NCBI GenBank assembly: GCA_035691305.1
Contig: DASSJF010000013.1
Location: forward strand, 22,653 to 86,652
DNA from: a bacterium
GTDB lineage: Bacteria > Sysuimicrobiota > Sysuimicrobiia > Sysuimicrobiales > Segetimicrobiaceae
Reading direction: 5' to 3'
Length of the DNA: 64,000 nt
Position 1 is the first letter of the stretch. The number at the start of each line of letters is the position of its first letter. The translations under genes were made by a program, and so were the position numbers. Shown piece by piece: positions 7,501 to 17,916 of the stretch. The notes beneath the pieces are model-generated. The model worked only from the letters and a program-made list of their open reading frames with translations. It searched no databases and was not told the DNA's origin.

Positions 7501-9398
7501 GGCCGCAACATCCAATACGCGAGAATGATCAGCGCCCCGATCAGGACGAAGGCGGCGTACTGCCGCAGGTAGCCGCTCTGCAGCCGGCGGAGGGCGCCGC
7601 CGGCCGATCCGACCGCCGCGGCGATCCCGAGGACGACGCGGTCGATCACGCCGCGGTCGAACGCCGCCGCCCACGGCGCGAGCGCCCTCGACGGCGCGAC
7701 GACGGCGGCGTCGTAGAGATCTTCGATGAAGAAGCGACGGACGAGGAGCGTCCCGAGCAGCGGCGCCCGCCCGCGAATCGCGCCGCGGGCATAGACGAGC
7801 CATCCCAGGACGACGCCGGCCGCGGCGACGGCCACGGACGCGAGGAGGAGCATCCTCTGCGCGGCGCCGGATTCCGGCGCCGCCCCACCGCCCGCCGGTC
7901 CCCGCGCGCCGGCCTCGAGCGCCGGCCGCAACCACGGTGCAAGCCGGATGACGTATTCGAGCACGACGCCCATGACGACGGAGAGAAAAAGCAGCGCCGC
8001 GACCGGCCACCACATTACCGGCGGCGCTTCGTGAACCGCGTCTCGGTCGTGGGCGGCGGCGGGCCGCCCGGCAAACGTGAGCGCGTAAGCCCGGGTGATA
8101 TAGAATCCTGTGAGCCCCGCCGTAAAGAGGCCGACGCCCCACAGCCAAACGTGTCCGGCCGAGAACACCTCGCCGAGGATCTGCTCCTTGCTGAAGAACC
8201 CGGCGAGCGGCGGGATGCCCGCGAGCGCGAGCGCGCCGGCGCCGAACGCCGCCGCGGTCCTCGGCAGCCGGCGGGCAAGGCCGCCCATCCTGCGCATGTC
8301 GGTCTCGCCGCCGAGCGCGTGCATCACCGCGCCGGCGGCCAGGAAGAGCAGCGCTTTGAAGAAGGCGTGCGTCATGAGGTGGAAGATCCCCGCGGCCCAC
8401 GCGGCGACGCCGACCGCGAGGAACATGTACCCGAGCTGGCTGATCGTCGAGTACGCCAGCACGCGTTTCAGGTCGGGCTCCACGAGCGCCGCGGACGCGG
8501 CGAAGATCGCGGTCACGGCGCCGGTGACGGCCACGACGTCGAGCGCGAACGGCGCGCGCAGGTACAGGGCGTGCAGCCGCACGATCATGAACACGCCGGC
8601 CGTCACCATCGTCGCGGCGTGGATGAGGGCGCTGACCGGCGTCGGGCCCTCCATCGCGTCGGGAAGCCAGACGTACAGCGGCAGCTGCGCGGACTTGCCG
8701 ACCGCGCCGAGGAACAGCAGCAGCGCGATCGCGGTGGCGGCGCCCCCGCCGAGCGGCAGCCGGGCCGCAGCCTCGCGCGTGATCACGGTGAAGTCGAGCG
8801 TGCCGAAGACGGCGAACGCGGCGAAGATCCCGAGAAGGAAGCCCACGTCGCCGAGGCGGGTGACGACAAACGCCTTGACGCCGGCGCGGGCCGCCGCGGG
8901 CCGTTCGAACCAGAACGCGATCAGCAAGTAGCTGCAGAGACCGACGCCTTCCCACCCGATGAACATGACGGCAAGGTTGCCGGCCAGCACGAGCAGCAGC
9001 ATCGCGGCCATGAAGAGATTCATGTACGCGAAATAGCGCGCAAACCCGGCGTCGCCCGCCATGTACCCGATCGAATAGACGTGGATCAGCGCGCCGACGC
9101 CGGCGACGAGGCGAGCCATCGCCGCGGACAGCGGATCGGCGAGCAGGCGGAACGGAATGGTGAGCGGGCCGGCGGCGATCCACCGGTACAGGTCGACCTG
9201 GACCGTCCGCGCGCCCGGCGGCAGCGCCGCGAGGCGCTCGAACAGCATGATCGCCGCCGCGAACGATGCGATGACCGTCGCGGACCCGAACCAACCCGCG
9301 GCCCGGGCCGGCCACCGGGCGCCCCACAGGCCGAGGACTACCCAGCCGGCGAGCGGCAGCGCGGGGATCAGCGCGGCAATGAGGGCGAGCGAGTTCAT
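7497..9398 (-). CDS. nuoL: NADH-quinone oxidoreductase subunit L
   Basis: A 633-residue membrane subunit with about 16 spans and the long lateral-helix C-terminus. Marks are [20 protein letters not shown], the [12 protein letters not shown] channel segment, and [20 protein letters not shown]. The ATG at 9398 overlaps the nuoK stop (ATGA). Upstream in-frame sequence lacks family similarity and was left out. It sits in canonical order between nuoK and nuoM. Confidence 0.97.
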   Translation of the reverse strand: MNSLALIAALIPALPLAGWVVLGLWGARWPARAAGWFGSATVIASFAAAIMLFERLAALPPGARTVQVDLYRWIAAGPLTIPFRLLADPLSAAMARLVAGVGALIHVYSIGYMAGDAGFARYFAYMNLFMAAMLLLVLAGNLAVMFIGWEGVGLCSYLLIAFWFERPAAARAGVKAFVVTRLGDVGFLLGIFAAFAVFGTLDFTVITREAAARLPLGGGAATAIALLLFLGAVGKSAQLPLYVWLPDAMEGPTPVSALIHAATMVTAGVFMIVRLHALYLRAPFALDVVAVTGAVTAIFAASAALVEPDLKRVLAYSTISQLGYMFLAVGVAAWAAGIFHLMTHAFFKALLFLAAGAVMHALGGETDMRRMGGLARRLPRTAAAFGAGALALAGIPPLAGFFSKEQILGEVFSAGHVWLWGVGLFTAGLTGFYITRAYALTFAGRPAAAHDRDAVHEAPPVMWWPVAALLFLSVVMGVVLEYVIRLAPWLRPALEAGARGPAGGGAAPESGAAQRMLLLASVAVAAAGVVLGWLVYARGAIRGRAPLLGTLLVRRFFIEDLYDAAVVAPSRALAPWAAAFDRGVIDRVVLGIAAAVGSAGGALRRLQSGYLRQYAAFVLIGALIILAYWMLRP

Positions 9399-9700
9399 CC
9401 GCGCAACGCGGCCTCGGCGTCGACGTCGACGGTCTCGCGGGACCGGAAGACGTCCACGATGATGGCGAGCCCCACCACCACCTCGGCGGCCGCGACCACG
9501 AGCACGAAGAACACGAGCACCTGCCCGTCGACCGAGCCGCGCAGCCGCGCGAAGGTGACCAGCGTGAGGTTGACCGCGTTCAGCATCAGCTCGATCGACA
9601 TGAACACAATCAGCGCGGAGCGGCGCACCAGCACGCCCGCGGCGCCGGCGGCGAACAAGACCGCGCTGAGCGCGAGGTAGTACGGCGCCGGCACGCTCAC
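9395..9700 (-). CDS. nuoK: NADH-quinone oxidoreductase subunit K
   Basis: A 101-residue protein with three membrane spans. The family core [14 protein letters not shown] carries the conserved membrane glutamate, and [13 protein letters not shown] carries the second. It overlaps nuoJ and nuoL by four bases at its two ends. The acidic C-terminal tail ([11 protein letters not shown]) is slightly longer than usual. Confidence 0.97.
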   Translation of the reverse strand: MSVPAPYYLALSAVLFAAGAAGVLVRRSALIVFMSIELMLNAVNLTLVTFARLRGSVDGQVLVFFVLVVAAAEVVVGLAIIVDVFRSRETVDVDAEAALRG

Positions 9701-10221
9701 GTCCGCGGCCCCAGGCGGCGCCCAAGCGCCACGCCGCCGATCATGCCGGCCAGCAGCACGAGCGACGCCGCCTCAAAGGGCAGCAGGTAGCGGCCGAACA
9801 GGGAGCGCCCGACGTCCTGGACCGTGCCGAAGGCGGCGGGGAGCGCCGCCTTCGGCACGGGCGAGGCGCGGCTCACGAGCGCGACGAGCCCCGCGGCAAG
9901 CAGCGCGCACAGCGCGGCGACGAACGGGGCCGCGACGGGCCCCGCGAGGGCCCCGCCTTTGAGGCCGGACGCCGGAGAATCCGAGCCTCCCGGAGACAGC
10001 AACATGATGATAAACACGAAGAGCACGACGATCGCCCCGGCGTAGATGATGACCTGGGCCGCCGCGATGAACTGCGCGCCGAGCAGCAGGTAGTCGACCG
10101 CCAGGCTCAGCAGCACCAGCAGCAGGCCGAGCGCGCTGTGCACGGGCCGCCGCGACAAGATCACGCCGGCGCCCCCGGCAAGCGCGCAGACGGCCGTGAT
10201 CCCGAACAGGACCACGTCCAC
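9697..10221 (-). CDS. nuoJ: NADH-quinone oxidoreductase subunit J
   Basis: A 174-residue protein with five membrane spans. The family core [20 protein letters not shown] forms the pi-bulge helix that moves during proton pumping. A run of Gly/Ala-rich loop and two more spans follow, ending in [10 protein letters not shown]. The start lies 6 bases after the nuoI stop; the end overlaps nuoK by four bases. Confidence 0.96.
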   Translation of the reverse strand: MDVVLFGITAVCALAGGAGVILSRRPVHSALGLLLVLLSLAVDYLLLGAQFIAAAQVIIYAGAIVVLFVFIIMLLSPGGSDSPASGLKGGALAGPVAAPFVAALCALLAAGLVALVSRASPVPKAALPAAFGTVQDVGRSLFGRYLLPFEAASLVLLAGMIGGVALGRRLGPRT

Positions 10222-10227
10222 CTCGCG

Positions 10228-10743
10228 TCACACCTCCCGGTTGGGATCGCGTCCGGACTCGCCCGGATACTGCTCCGTCAAACGGTCTTTGGTGTAGATC
10301 AGGTCCCGCCGGTTCGTGGCGCTCAGCTCGTACTCGTGCCCGAGCACGATCGCGCCGGTCGGGCATGCCTCCTCGCAAAAGCCGCAGAAAATGCAGCGCA
10401 ACATGTTGATCTGGAAATCCGTCGCGTAGCGCTCGCCCCTGGAGTGCGGCGTCAGCGGGTCGTTCTCGGCCGCGCGCACGAGGATCGACTGGCTGGGACA
10501 GACGATCACGCACAGCTCGCACCCGACGCATCGCTCCATTCCGTCGGCGAAGAGCGTCAGGTAGTGCCGGCCCTTGAACCGCGGCTGCACGTCCGGCTTG
10601 CGGTCGGGATACGTCGTCGTCACCGGCGCGCGGAAGAGGTAGCGGCCGACGACGCCGAGCCCCCGCACCATCGCCCACGCCTGGCGGAGGCGCCGTCCGG
10701 CCCCGCCGCCCCGGCCGTTGGACCCCGGCGCGGCGGGGGTCAT
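10228..10743 (-). CDS. nuoI: NADH-quinone oxidoreductase subunit I
   Basis: A 171-residue ferredoxin-like subunit carrying clusters N6a and N6b. It has two complete motifs, CVGCELCVIVCPSQSI and CIFCGFCEEACPTGAI. The ATG at 10743 overlaps the nuoH stop (ATGA). The first 20 or so residues are Gly/Arg-rich and variable. It passes electrons from NuoG towards NuoB at the membrane interface. Confidence 0.97.
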   Translation of the reverse strand: MTPAAPGSNGRGGGAGRRLRQAWAMVRGLGVVGRYLFRAPVTTTYPDRKPDVQPRFKGRHYLTLFADGMERCVGCELCVIVCPSQSILVRAAENDPLTPHSRGERYATDFQINMLRCIFCGFCEEACPTGAIVLGHEYELSATNRRDLIYTKDRLTEQYPGESGRDPNREV

Positions 10744-11729
10744 AAGGCGCCTCCCCACACGATCGCGCACGCGGTGGCCGCGACGTTCAGGAGACCCGCG
10801 GGGATCAGGATCTTCCACCCCAGCGCCATGAGCTGATCGTAGCGCACGCGCGGCAGCGTTGCCCGCACCCAGATGAAGAAGCAGACGACGGCGAAAACTT
10901 TCAGCAGAAACCACAGCGCGGGCGGCAGGAACAGCCCCTGCCATCCGCCGAGGAAGAGCGTCGTCACGAGGGCGCTCATCGTGATCACGCCGATGTACTC
11001 GCCCACGTAGAACATCGCGAACTTGAAGCCGCCGTACTCGGTCTGAAAGCCGCCGGTCAGCTCTTGCTCCGACTCCGGCAGGTCGAACGGCGCGCGGTTG
11101 GTTTCGGCGAACGCCGCGATGAGGAAGAGCACAAACGCGAGCGGCTGGCGCAGGATGAACCAGCCGCGCGCCTGCGCGGCCACGATGTCGACGAGGCTGA
11201 GCGACCCGGCCGCCATGATCACGCCGAGCACCGCGAGGCCGAGCGCGAGCTCGTACGACAGCACCTGGGCGCTCGAGCGCAGCCCGCCGAGCCGCGAGTA
11301 CTTGCTGTCCGACGACCAGCCGCCGAGGATCACCCCGTACACGCCGACGCTGCTCGCCGCGAGCACCAGCAGAATGCCGACGTTCACGTCGGCGATGTAC
11401 AGCGTCACTTCCCGACCGAGGAGGTGGACCGGCGGCCCGATCGGGATCACGGCGTACACGAACAGCGCTGCGATCACCGAGACGAGGGGCGCGGCGAGAT
11501 AGACGACCGCGTCCGCCCCGGCCGGACGAAAATCTTCCTTAAAGATGAGTTTGATGCCGTCGGCCAGCGGCTGCAGGAGGCCCCACGGACCCACCCGGTT
11601 CGGCCCGACGCGGAGTTGAAACCGGGCCAGCAGGCGGCGTTCGAGCAGGGTGGTATACGCAAAAGCCGTCAGGACGCCGACGAGCACCACGGCGCTCTTG
11701 ATCGCGTCCACGAGCACCGTCGTCGCCAC
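10740..11729 (-). CDS. nuoH: NADH-quinone oxidoreductase subunit H
   Basis: A 329-residue, eight-span membrane subunit that helps form the quinone-binding chamber. Marks are [39 protein letters not shown] and the [18 protein letters not shown]-terminal loop. Start ATG at 11729, five bases after the nuoG stop. Length and motifs are normal. Confidence 0.97.
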   Translation of the reverse strand: MATTVLVDAIKSAVVLVGVLTAFAYTTLLERRLLARFQLRVGPNRVGPWGLLQPLADGIKLIFKEDFRPAGADAVVYLAAPLVSVIAALFVYAVIPIGPPVHLLGREVTLYIADVNVGILLVLAASSVGVYGVILGGWSSDSKYSRLGGLRSSAQVLSYELALGLAVLGVIMAAGSLSLVDIVAAQARGWFILRQPLAFVLFLIAAFAETNRAPFDLPESEQELTGGFQTEYGGFKFAMFYVGEYIGVITMSALVTTLFLGGWQGLFLPPALWFLLKVFAVVCFFIWVRATLPRVRYDQLMALGWKILIPAGLLNVAATACAIVWGGAL

Positions 11730-11734
11730 CGCCC

Positions 11735-14362
11735 CTACCGGCCTGCCGCCACGAGCGCCCGCACCGCCACCGGCGCCGGGCCGGCTTCATCGAGCAGCGA
11801 CGCGACCGGCGCCGCGTCGAATCCCCACGGCACGTAGGCGTGTCCCGGATGGAGCCCGGCCCACACCCGGGCCGCGAGCCGCAAGGCGCCCTTGGCCGAG
11901 CGCACCTCGCAAAGGCTGCCGGCGCCGATACCGAGCCGCTCCGCATCGCTCGGGTGTAGGGCCACGAACGGTGCGCCGGCCTGCGCGCGAATACCGGGAC
12001 ACCGCACCGCCGCCGGCGCGCGGTCGAACAACCTGGTACCCGTCACCAGCATCAGCGCGCCGTCCGCCGTCTCGGATGACGCCGGCCCCGCGGGGAGCGA
12101 CCCCTGGACCGCGTTGGGCGTAATCGGCGGCGGCGCGATCCGGGCGTCCTCCGCCCAGCCCGGCACGAGCCGCGCGATCTCAGCGGAAACATCTTCCCAC
12201 GACGAGTACGCAAAGGGATCGCCGAGCCGCGCCGCCAGCGCGACCCACACGGCCGACTCCGGCCGGGCCTCTCCCGGGCCCAGGACCGCCTGGTCCTGGC
12301 GCTGCACGCGGCCCTCGAGGTTGCCGACTGTGCCCGACCGCTCCGCGTAGGTCAGCAGTGGAAGCACCACGTCGGCGGATGCCGCCGTCTGCGTGAGAAA
12401 GACGTCTTGCACGACGAGCAGGTCGAGCCGCTCCCTGGCCGTGCGCCAGGCGCGGGCGTCGGGGTACGCTACGGCGGGATCCGCCCCCGCCACGTACAGC
12501 AGGCGGAGGGCGCCGCCGCGCGCGGCGGCCAGCATCTCCCTGACCGTCCGGCCGGCGGCGGCGGGCAGCGGCCGCCCCCACTCCGCCTCCACCGCGCGCC
12601 GCGCGTCCGGATCGTCGAGGCGGCGGTAGCCGGGCAGCATGTCCGGAAGGACGCCGACCGCCTGGGCCCCCCCAGCGTTGCCGCGTCCCCGGAGAAGTCC
12701 TACGGTCGCCGCGGGCCGCACCTCGCGCAGCGCGCCGAGCGCCGCCACGACGGCCCGGCCCTCGGGTTGCTCGAGCGCCGTCCGGCCGGCGAGCACAAAC
12801 GGCCGCTCGGCCGCGGCGAGCAGCGACGCCGCCTCGCGCAGCGCCTCGACGCCGGCGCCGGACTGGTCCGCGGCGCCGTCCACCGGTCTCCGGCCGGCCA
12901 GCGCGTCCAGCACGGCGACCTCACCGCCCCGCCGGTAGGTGAGCGCGCGGCGCGCCCACCGCTCGATCTCCAGCGTCCACGGGTTCGCGATCACGAGGCG
13001 CGCGCCCCGGTCGACCGCCTTCTTCACGCGGAGCCACACGATCGGGTACTCCTCGGTCAGATCGCACCCCAGGAGCACGATCACGTCGGCGCGCTCGACG
13101 TCGCCGATCGCCACCGGCAGCCCCCAGGGCGCCTCGGCGGCGGACTGCGGAAACGCGGTATCGTCGCGGAAGTCGATGGAGTTCGTGCCGACGACGCCTC
13201 GAAAGAACCGCGTCATCACGTACGCGTCCTCGTTCGTTCCGGACGCGCCGCCGATGACGCCGATCTCACCGGCCGGCGTCCGGCGCAGCGCCGCGGCGAT
13301 CCGATCGAGCGCCTCGTCCCACCCGGCCTCGCGCAGCGCGCCGCCGTCGCGCACGAGCGGCACCGTCAGGCGGTCGCCGCTCGCCGTAAACTCGTACCCG
13401 AAGAACCCCTTGTCGCACAGCCAGACGTCGTTGACGTCGGGATGCTCGCGCGCGCGCGTCCGCGTGACGTCGTTGTCCCGAATGTCCAGCGTCGTCGCGC
13501 AGCCGCAGCCGCAGTGCGGGCAGACGCTCTGCCGGCGTCGGTTGTCCCAGGGGCGCGACCGGAACCGGTAGGTGGCGCTGGTGAGGGCGCCGACGGGACA
13601 GATCGCGATCGTGTTGCCGATGAACTTGCTCGTCACCGGCTCCATGTCCGGCGTCGCGATCTGGCTGTGGTAGCCGCGCTCGAAGCCCTTCAGCGCGTCG
13701 TCGCCCGCGATGATCTCGCCGAACCGCACGCACCGCCAGCAGAGCACGCAGCGCTCGCGGTCGAGCACGAGCGCCGGGCCCATGCGCACGTGCTTGCCGA
13801 ACGCGCGCTTCGTCTCGACGAAGCGGCTCGCGCCCGGCCCGAACTTGACGGTATTGTCCTGGAGCGGGCACTCGCCGCCCTTGTCGCAGATCGGGCAGTC
13901 GAGCGGGTGGTTGACCAGCAGGAACTCGAGGATGCCCCGTTGCCCCTGTTTCACCCGCTCGGTGTTCGTGTGGACGACCATGTCTTCGCCCGCCTCGAGG
14001 GTGCAGGACGTGGCGAGCTTCGGCATTTTATCGACCTCGACGAAGCACATCCGGCAGGCGCCGATCGGCGGCATGTGGTCGTGGTAGCAGAAGACGGGGA
14101 TCTCGATCCCGAGCTGCCGCGCGGCGTGCCAGACCGTCGTGCCTTTCGGGACGGCCACCGGCTGGCCGTCGATCGTGAGGTGGACCATGGGCGACGTGGA
14201 CCTGCCGCCGGCGGCCGCGGACTCGGCGTCGGGACCCGGCGTCGCCGCGGGCGGCTCCGGCCTGCGGGTCGCCTCGGTACCCTGGCCGGTCGTCGGACCG
14301 GGACGGCGCGCCGCGGTCCGCTCGGCGGATTCCACCTCCACGCCGCGCTCCTCCGGGCTCAC
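11735..14362 (-). CDS. nuoG: NADH-quinone oxidoreductase subunit G
   Basis: An 875-residue iron-sulfur subunit if started at the GTG 14362, which overlaps the nuoF stop by four bases like the other junctions here. The alternative ATG at 14188 (MVHLTIDG) removes a 58-residue Pro/Ala/Glu-rich tail that has no counterpart in typical NuoG. After that come a [2Fe-2S] domain (CYHDHMPPIGACRMC), the His-Cys motif HPLDCPICDKGGEC, and two [4Fe-4S] motifs (CVLCWRC; ICPVGAL). The extra N7-type cluster CPHCGCGC with a distal Cys is also present, then the molybdopterin-like but non-catalytic domain. The C-terminal part is a normal aspartate-decarboxylase-like barrel. Confidence 0.93.
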   Translation of the reverse strand: MSPEERGVEVESAERTAARRPGPTTGQGTEATRRPEPPAATPGPDAESAAAGGRSTSPMVHLTIDGQPVAVPKGTTVWHAARQLGIEIPVFCYHDHMPPIGACRMCFVEVDKMPKLATSCTLEAGEDMVVHTNTERVKQGQRGILEFLLVNHPLDCPICDKGGECPLQDNTVKFGPGASRFVETKRAFGKHVRMGPALVLDRERCVLCWRCVRFGEIIAGDDALKGFERGYHSQIATPDMEPVTSKFIGNTIAICPVGALTSATYRFRSRPWDNRRRQSVCPHCGCGCATTLDIRDNDVTRTRAREHPDVNDVWLCDKGFFGYEFTASGDRLTVPLVRDGGALREAGWDEALDRIAAALRRTPAGEIGVIGGASGTNEDAYVMTRFFRGVVGTNSIDFRDDTAFPQSAAEAPWGLPVAIGDVERADVIVLLGCDLTEEYPIVWLRVKKAVDRGARLVIANPWTLEIERWARRALTYRRGGEVAVLDALAGRRPVDGAADQSGAGVEALREAASLLAAAERPFVLAGRTALEQPEGRAVVAALGALREVRPAATVGLLRGRGNAGGAQAVGVLPDMLPGYRRLDDPDARRAVEAEWGRPLPAAAGRTVREMLAAARGGALRLLYVAGADPAVAYPDARAWRTARERLDLLVVQDVFLTQTAASADVVLPLLTYAERSGTVGNLEGRVQRQDQAVLGPGEARPESAVWVALAARLGDPFAYSSWEDVSAEIARLVPGWAEDARIAPPPITPNAVQGSLPAGPASSETADGALMLVTGTRLFDRAPAAVRCPGIRAQAGAPFVALHPSDAERLGIGAGSLCEVRSAKGALRLAARVWAGLHPGHAYVPWGFDAAPVASLLDEAGPAPVAVRALVAAGR

Positions 14363-15699
14363 GACCGTGTCCCCGCCCCGTGCGCGGACAGTGCCGAGGG
14401 ACCGCCTGCCGGCGGACTCGCGGGCACCGATGTCGTTGAAGCCGGCGCCGCCGCGCCGCCGCGCGAGCCGGCCTCGATCAGCCGGACGTACTCGTCTCGG
14501 AAATACTTGAGCGACGCGCGCAGGCTCGGCGGAACGCTCTCGCCGAGCAGACAGAAGCACGTGCCGGTCATGTTCCGGCTGATGCCGTCCAGCAGGTCGA
14601 GATCCTCCATCCGGCCGTGTCCGCCGAGGAGCCGCTCGAAGATCTGGCTCAGCCAGACCGTCCCCTCGCGGCACGGCGTGCACTTGCCGCACGACTCGTC
14701 GCGGTAGAACTCCACCGCGCGCGCGATGACCGCGGGGATGCTCGTGGTGTCGTCCATCACGATGATCGCGCTCGAACCGAGCATCGTCCCGATCTTCGCG
14801 AGCGAGTCGAAGTCGGCGGGCGTGTCGAGGTGTTCCGGCAGGAGGATCGCCGACGACGAGCCGCCCGGGTAGACCGCCTTGAGCGTCCGCCCCGGCCGCA
14901 GCCCGCCCGCGTGCTCGAAGATGATCTCGCGCAGCGAGGTCCCGATCGGCAGCTCCTTGACGCCGGGCCGCACCACGTGTCCGGACACGGAGTACAGAAT
15001 CGGCGGCCCCGCGGCTTTGTACGCCTCCGGGCCCATCGCGATGATGTGTGGGACGTGGGCCATCGTCTCGGCGTTGTTGAGCACGGTCGGCCGGTCGTAG
15101 AGCCCGCGCACCGCGGGATAGTACGGCGGCTTCGGTCGCGGAAAGGCGCGGCGGCCCTCCAGGCTCTCCAACAGCGCGGTCTCCTCGCCGCAGATATAGG
15201 CGCCGGCACCGCGGTGAATCGTCAGCTCGAGATCGAAGCCGGTGCCGAGGATGTTCGACCCGAAGTAGCCGCGCGCGTACGCCTCGGCGAGCGCGCGGCG
15301 GAGGCGCTCGTACCCGAGAAAGAACTCCCCGCGCAGGTAAATGTAGGCGTGGTGCACGCCGTTCGCGTACGCCGTGATCAGGCTGCCTTCCAGGATCGCG
15401 TGCGGGTCGCCCTCGATCAGGGTCCGGTCCTTGAACGTGCCCGGCTCCCCCTCGTCCGCGTTGACGACGAGGTACCGCATCTCCCCTTCGCGCTTCGGGG
15501 TTAGCTTCCACTTGCGCGCGGCCGGGAACCCTGCGCCGCCGCGGCCGCGCAGACCTCCCTGTTCGACCATGCCGATGATTTGATCGGGCGTCAGCTCCTT
15601 GAGCGCCCGCGCCGCGGCCCGGTAGCCGCCCGTCGAGAGATACGCGTCGATCGACGCGCGCTCGGGCCCGAGGTGCTTCGTCAGGATCGGCTCAGGCAT
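14359..15699 (-). CDS. nuoF: NADH-quinone oxidoreductase subunit F
   Basis: A 446-residue NADH- and FMN-binding subunit. The NADH site GRGGAGFPAARKW is near residue 54, the FMN segment VVNADEGEPGTFKDR near 80, and YICGEETALLESLEG near 170. The N3 cluster motif SCGKCTPCREG lies near 345, with the fourth Cys in GTCFCLLG. It overlaps nuoE by eight bases. The last 35 residues are Gly/Ala/Pro-rich and beyond the usual end. Confidence 0.97.
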   Translation of the reverse strand: MPEPILTKHLGPERASIDAYLSTGGYRAAARALKELTPDQIIGMVEQGGLRGRGGAGFPAARKWKLTPKREGEMRYLVVNADEGEPGTFKDRTLIEGDPHAILEGSLITAYANGVHHAYIYLRGEFFLGYERLRRALAEAYARGYFGSNILGTGFDLELTIHRGAGAYICGEETALLESLEGRRAFPRPKPPYYPAVRGLYDRPTVLNNAETMAHVPHIIAMGPEAYKAAGPPILYSVSGHVVRPGVKELPIGTSLREIIFEHAGGLRPGRTLKAVYPGGSSSAILLPEHLDTPADFDSLAKIGTMLGSSAIIVMDDTTSIPAVIARAVEFYRDESCGKCTPCREGTVWLSQIFERLLGGHGRMEDLDLLDGISRNMTGTCFCLLGESVPPSLRASLKYFRDEYVRLIEAGSRGGAAAPASTTSVPASPPAGGPSALSAHGAGTRS

Positions 15700-16174
15700 C
15701 GGTCCGAAGTCTCCGCACCAGATCGTCCACGGCGTCGGGCGTGACCCGCGCGACGCGGTCGGCGTCGGCGAGCAGCACCGGCGCCTCCTCGCAGGCGGCC
15801 AGGCACTCCGCGATCTCGAGGGACACGCGGCCGTCCGGCGTCGTCTGCCCGGGCCGGATGCCGAGCCGGTCGCACAGGCGCGCCACGACGCGGTCGGCGC
15901 CGTTCAGATAACAGGACAGGTTGGTGCAAACACGCACGATGTGCCGTCCCACCGGCGCCGTGTGGAACATCGAGTAGAAGGACGCGACCGCGGCGACTTC
16001 CGTGACCGGCACGCCGAGCGCGTCGGCGACGTCCGCGAGAGCCGGCTCCGGCAGGTAGCCGACCTGCGCCTGCGCGGCGTGCAGCGCGGGCAGAAGCGCC
16101 GACTGCGCGCGGGGATAGCGCGCGCGCGCCTTCGCGATCACCTCCAGCGTCTCCGCGGAGAGCGTTCGGGCCAT
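15692..16174 (-). CDS. nuoE: NADH-quinone oxidoreductase subunit E
   Basis: A 160-residue thioredoxin-fold [2Fe-2S] subunit. Cluster ligands are CTNLSC and, about 35 residues later, CLAAC. The N-terminal helical part (YPRAQSALLPALHAAQAQVGYLP) is typical. Its ATG shares a base with the nuoD stop (TGATG). It sits on NuoF and carries the N1a cluster. Confidence 0.96.
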   Translation of the reverse strand: MARTLSAETLEVIAKARARYPRAQSALLPALHAAQAQVGYLPEPALADVADALGVPVTEVAAVASFYSMFHTAPVGRHIVRVCTNLSCYLNGADRVVARLCDRLGIRPGQTTPDGRVSLEIAECLAACEEAPVLLADADRVARVTPDAVDDLVRRLRTDA

Positions 16175-17343
16175 CAGCGGTCGATGTCTCCGAGCACGAT
16201 GTCCAGGCTCGCAATCGCGACGACGAGGTCGGACAGCGGATACCCCTCGACCATGGCCGGCAGGGCCTGGAGATTGTAGAAGGACGGCGCGCGGACGTGC
16301 GCCCGCACCGGCCGGTTGCCGCCGTCGCTCACGATGAAGTAGCCTTTCTCCCCCCGGGGCGACTCGGTGGCGACGTAACTGTCGCCCGCCGGAGGATGGA
16401 TGCCTTCGCTCACCAGCTTGAACTGGTGGATCACGGCCTCCATGCTCCGCGCCAGCTCCGCGCGCGGCGGCAGCGAGATCTTGCGGTCGTCCACGAGGAC
16501 GGGGCCGTCCGGCAGCCGGTCGAGGGCCTGCAGCGCGATCCGCCGGCTCTGCCGCATCTCCTCCATGCGCACGAGATAGCGCGCGTACGCGTCGCCTTCT
16601 TCCCGCACCGCGACGTCGAACTCGTACTCGTCGTAGCCGCCGTACGGCAGGACCTTCCGGCAGTCGTGCGCGACCCCGGAGCCACGCAGCACCGGGCCCG
16701 TGGCGCCGAGCGCGATCGCGTCGCCGCGCGACAGCGGCGCGACGCCCTCGAGGCGCCCCCGCCAGATCAGGTTGTCGCTGAGCAGCCGCTCATACTCGTC
16801 GATCCGCGCGGGCAGATCGTTCAGAAACGCGCGCGCCGCGGCGCCGAACCCGTCCGGAAGGTCCTGCGCGACGCCGCCGGGCCGGAAGTAGCCGGGCATC
16901 ATGCGCTGGCCGGACAGCATCTCGGAAAGGTCGAGGTACCGCTCCCGGTCCGTCATCGCGTACATGAACACGCTCGTCAGGTTCACATCGAGCGTGCCCG
17001 CGGCGAGGAACATGAGGTGGCTCGCGATGCGGTTGAGCTCGCACATCAGGATTCGGATGGCACCGGCGCGCGGCGGGGGGTCGATGCCGAGCAGGCGCTC
17101 GACCGCCTGATAGAACGCCATCTCCTCGTTGTAGCTCGCAAGGTACTCGATCCGGTCCACGAGCGTGACGTTCTGGAGGTACGTGCGCGCCTCCATCTCT
17201 TTCTCGATGCCGGTGTGGAGGTAACCGATCTCGGGCCGCGCGCGGCGGATGATCTCGCCTTCCAAGTCGACCACGACGCGCAATACCCCGTGCGTCCCGG
17301 GGTGCTGCGGCCCGACGTTGAGCGTCAGGATCTCCTCGCGCAT
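16174..17343 (-). CDS. nuoD: NADH-quinone oxidoreductase subunit D
   Basis: A 389-residue 49-kDa-type subunit lining the quinone pocket. Marks are VGPQHPGTHGVLR at the start, EIGYLHTGIEKEME, and the closing SLDIVLGDIDR. The ATG at 17343 overlaps the nuoC stop (TGATG); the longer frame upstream of it is antisense-type sequence and is not included. The size is normal for an unfused NuoD. Confidence 0.97.
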   Translation of the reverse strand: MREEILTLNVGPQHPGTHGVLRVVVDLEGEIIRRARPEIGYLHTGIEKEMEARTYLQNVTLVDRIEYLASYNEEMAFYQAVERLLGIDPPPRAGAIRILMCELNRIASHLMFLAAGTLDVNLTSVFMYAMTDRERYLDLSEMLSGQRMMPGYFRPGGVAQDLPDGFGAAARAFLNDLPARIDEYERLLSDNLIWRGRLEGVAPLSRGDAIALGATGPVLRGSGVAHDCRKVLPYGGYDEYEFDVAVREEGDAYARYLVRMEEMRQSRRIALQALDRLPDGPVLVDDRKISLPPRAELARSMEAVIHQFKLVSEGIHPPAGDSYVATESPRGEKGYFIVSDGGNRPVRAHVRAPSFYNLQALPAMVEGYPLSDLVVAIASLDIVLGDIDR

Positions 17344-17909
17344 CACGAACCGCGCGCCCCGCCCGATCCCGACCCGCTGCCGGGCGGAAAGTACGGGATG
17401 ATCGCACTCGGTACCTTGGGGGTGTGGCCGCGGAACTCCACCGGCTCCTCGGAGAGCGAGAAGTCGCGCCGCAGCGGATGGCCCTCCCAATCGTCGGGCA
17501 TCAGGATGCGGCGCAGGCCGAGATGTCCGTCGAAGAGGATTCCGAACATGTCGAAGACCTCCCGCTCGGGAAACGCGGCGGCGCGGTAAAGGCCGGTCGC
17601 GGTCGGCAGGCGCGGCGGGTCGCCGCCGGTCTGGACCTTCACCGTCAGGCGGTCGGCGGAGCCGGCGCGGCCCAAGAGGTATACCGCCTCGAAACGGGGC
17701 TCCGCGGGCAGGCGGTCCCACGCCGTAAGATCGACGAGCATGTCGAGGCCGAGACGGTCCCGCGCGGCGCGCAGGACGTCCAGCAGCGCTCCCACGGTCA
17801 CGACGATGATCGCGCGGCCGCGCTCCTCCCGCGGCGTCGCGAGACCCCACGGCACGTGGGGACGCAGCCGGTCGAGGAGCGACTCCTGATTCACGGCCTC
17901 GTGATCCAT
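17343..17909 (-). CDS. nuoC: NADH-quinone oxidoreductase subunit C
   Basis: A 188-residue 30-kDa-type subunit. The family signature appears as FPEREVFDMFGILFDGHLGLRRILM, then DDWEGHPLRRDF. The C-terminal tail is Gly/Ser-rich (GSGSGSGGARGS). It starts eight bases after nuoB and is translationally coupled to nuoD. Confidence 0.96.
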   Translation of the reverse strand: MDHEAVNQESLLDRLRPHVPWGLATPREERGRAIIVVTVGALLDVLRAARDRLGLDMLVDLTAWDRLPAEPRFEAVYLLGRAGSADRLTVKVQTGGDPPRLPTATGLYRAAAFPEREVFDMFGILFDGHLGLRRILMPDDWEGHPLRRDFSLSEEPVEFRGHTPKVPSAIIPYFPPGSGSGSGGARGS

Positions 17910-17916
17910 CCCGGAC

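Noticed and set aside
7359..9680. Plus-strand frame of about 770 codons opposite nuoL
   Set aside because: Antisense shadow typical of GC-rich DNA; highly Arg/Asp/Glu-rich with no domain, while nuoL is certain.
12407..14707. Plus-strand frame of about 760 codons opposite nuoG
   Set aside because: Same reason: an antisense shadow of a gene with complete cluster motifs.
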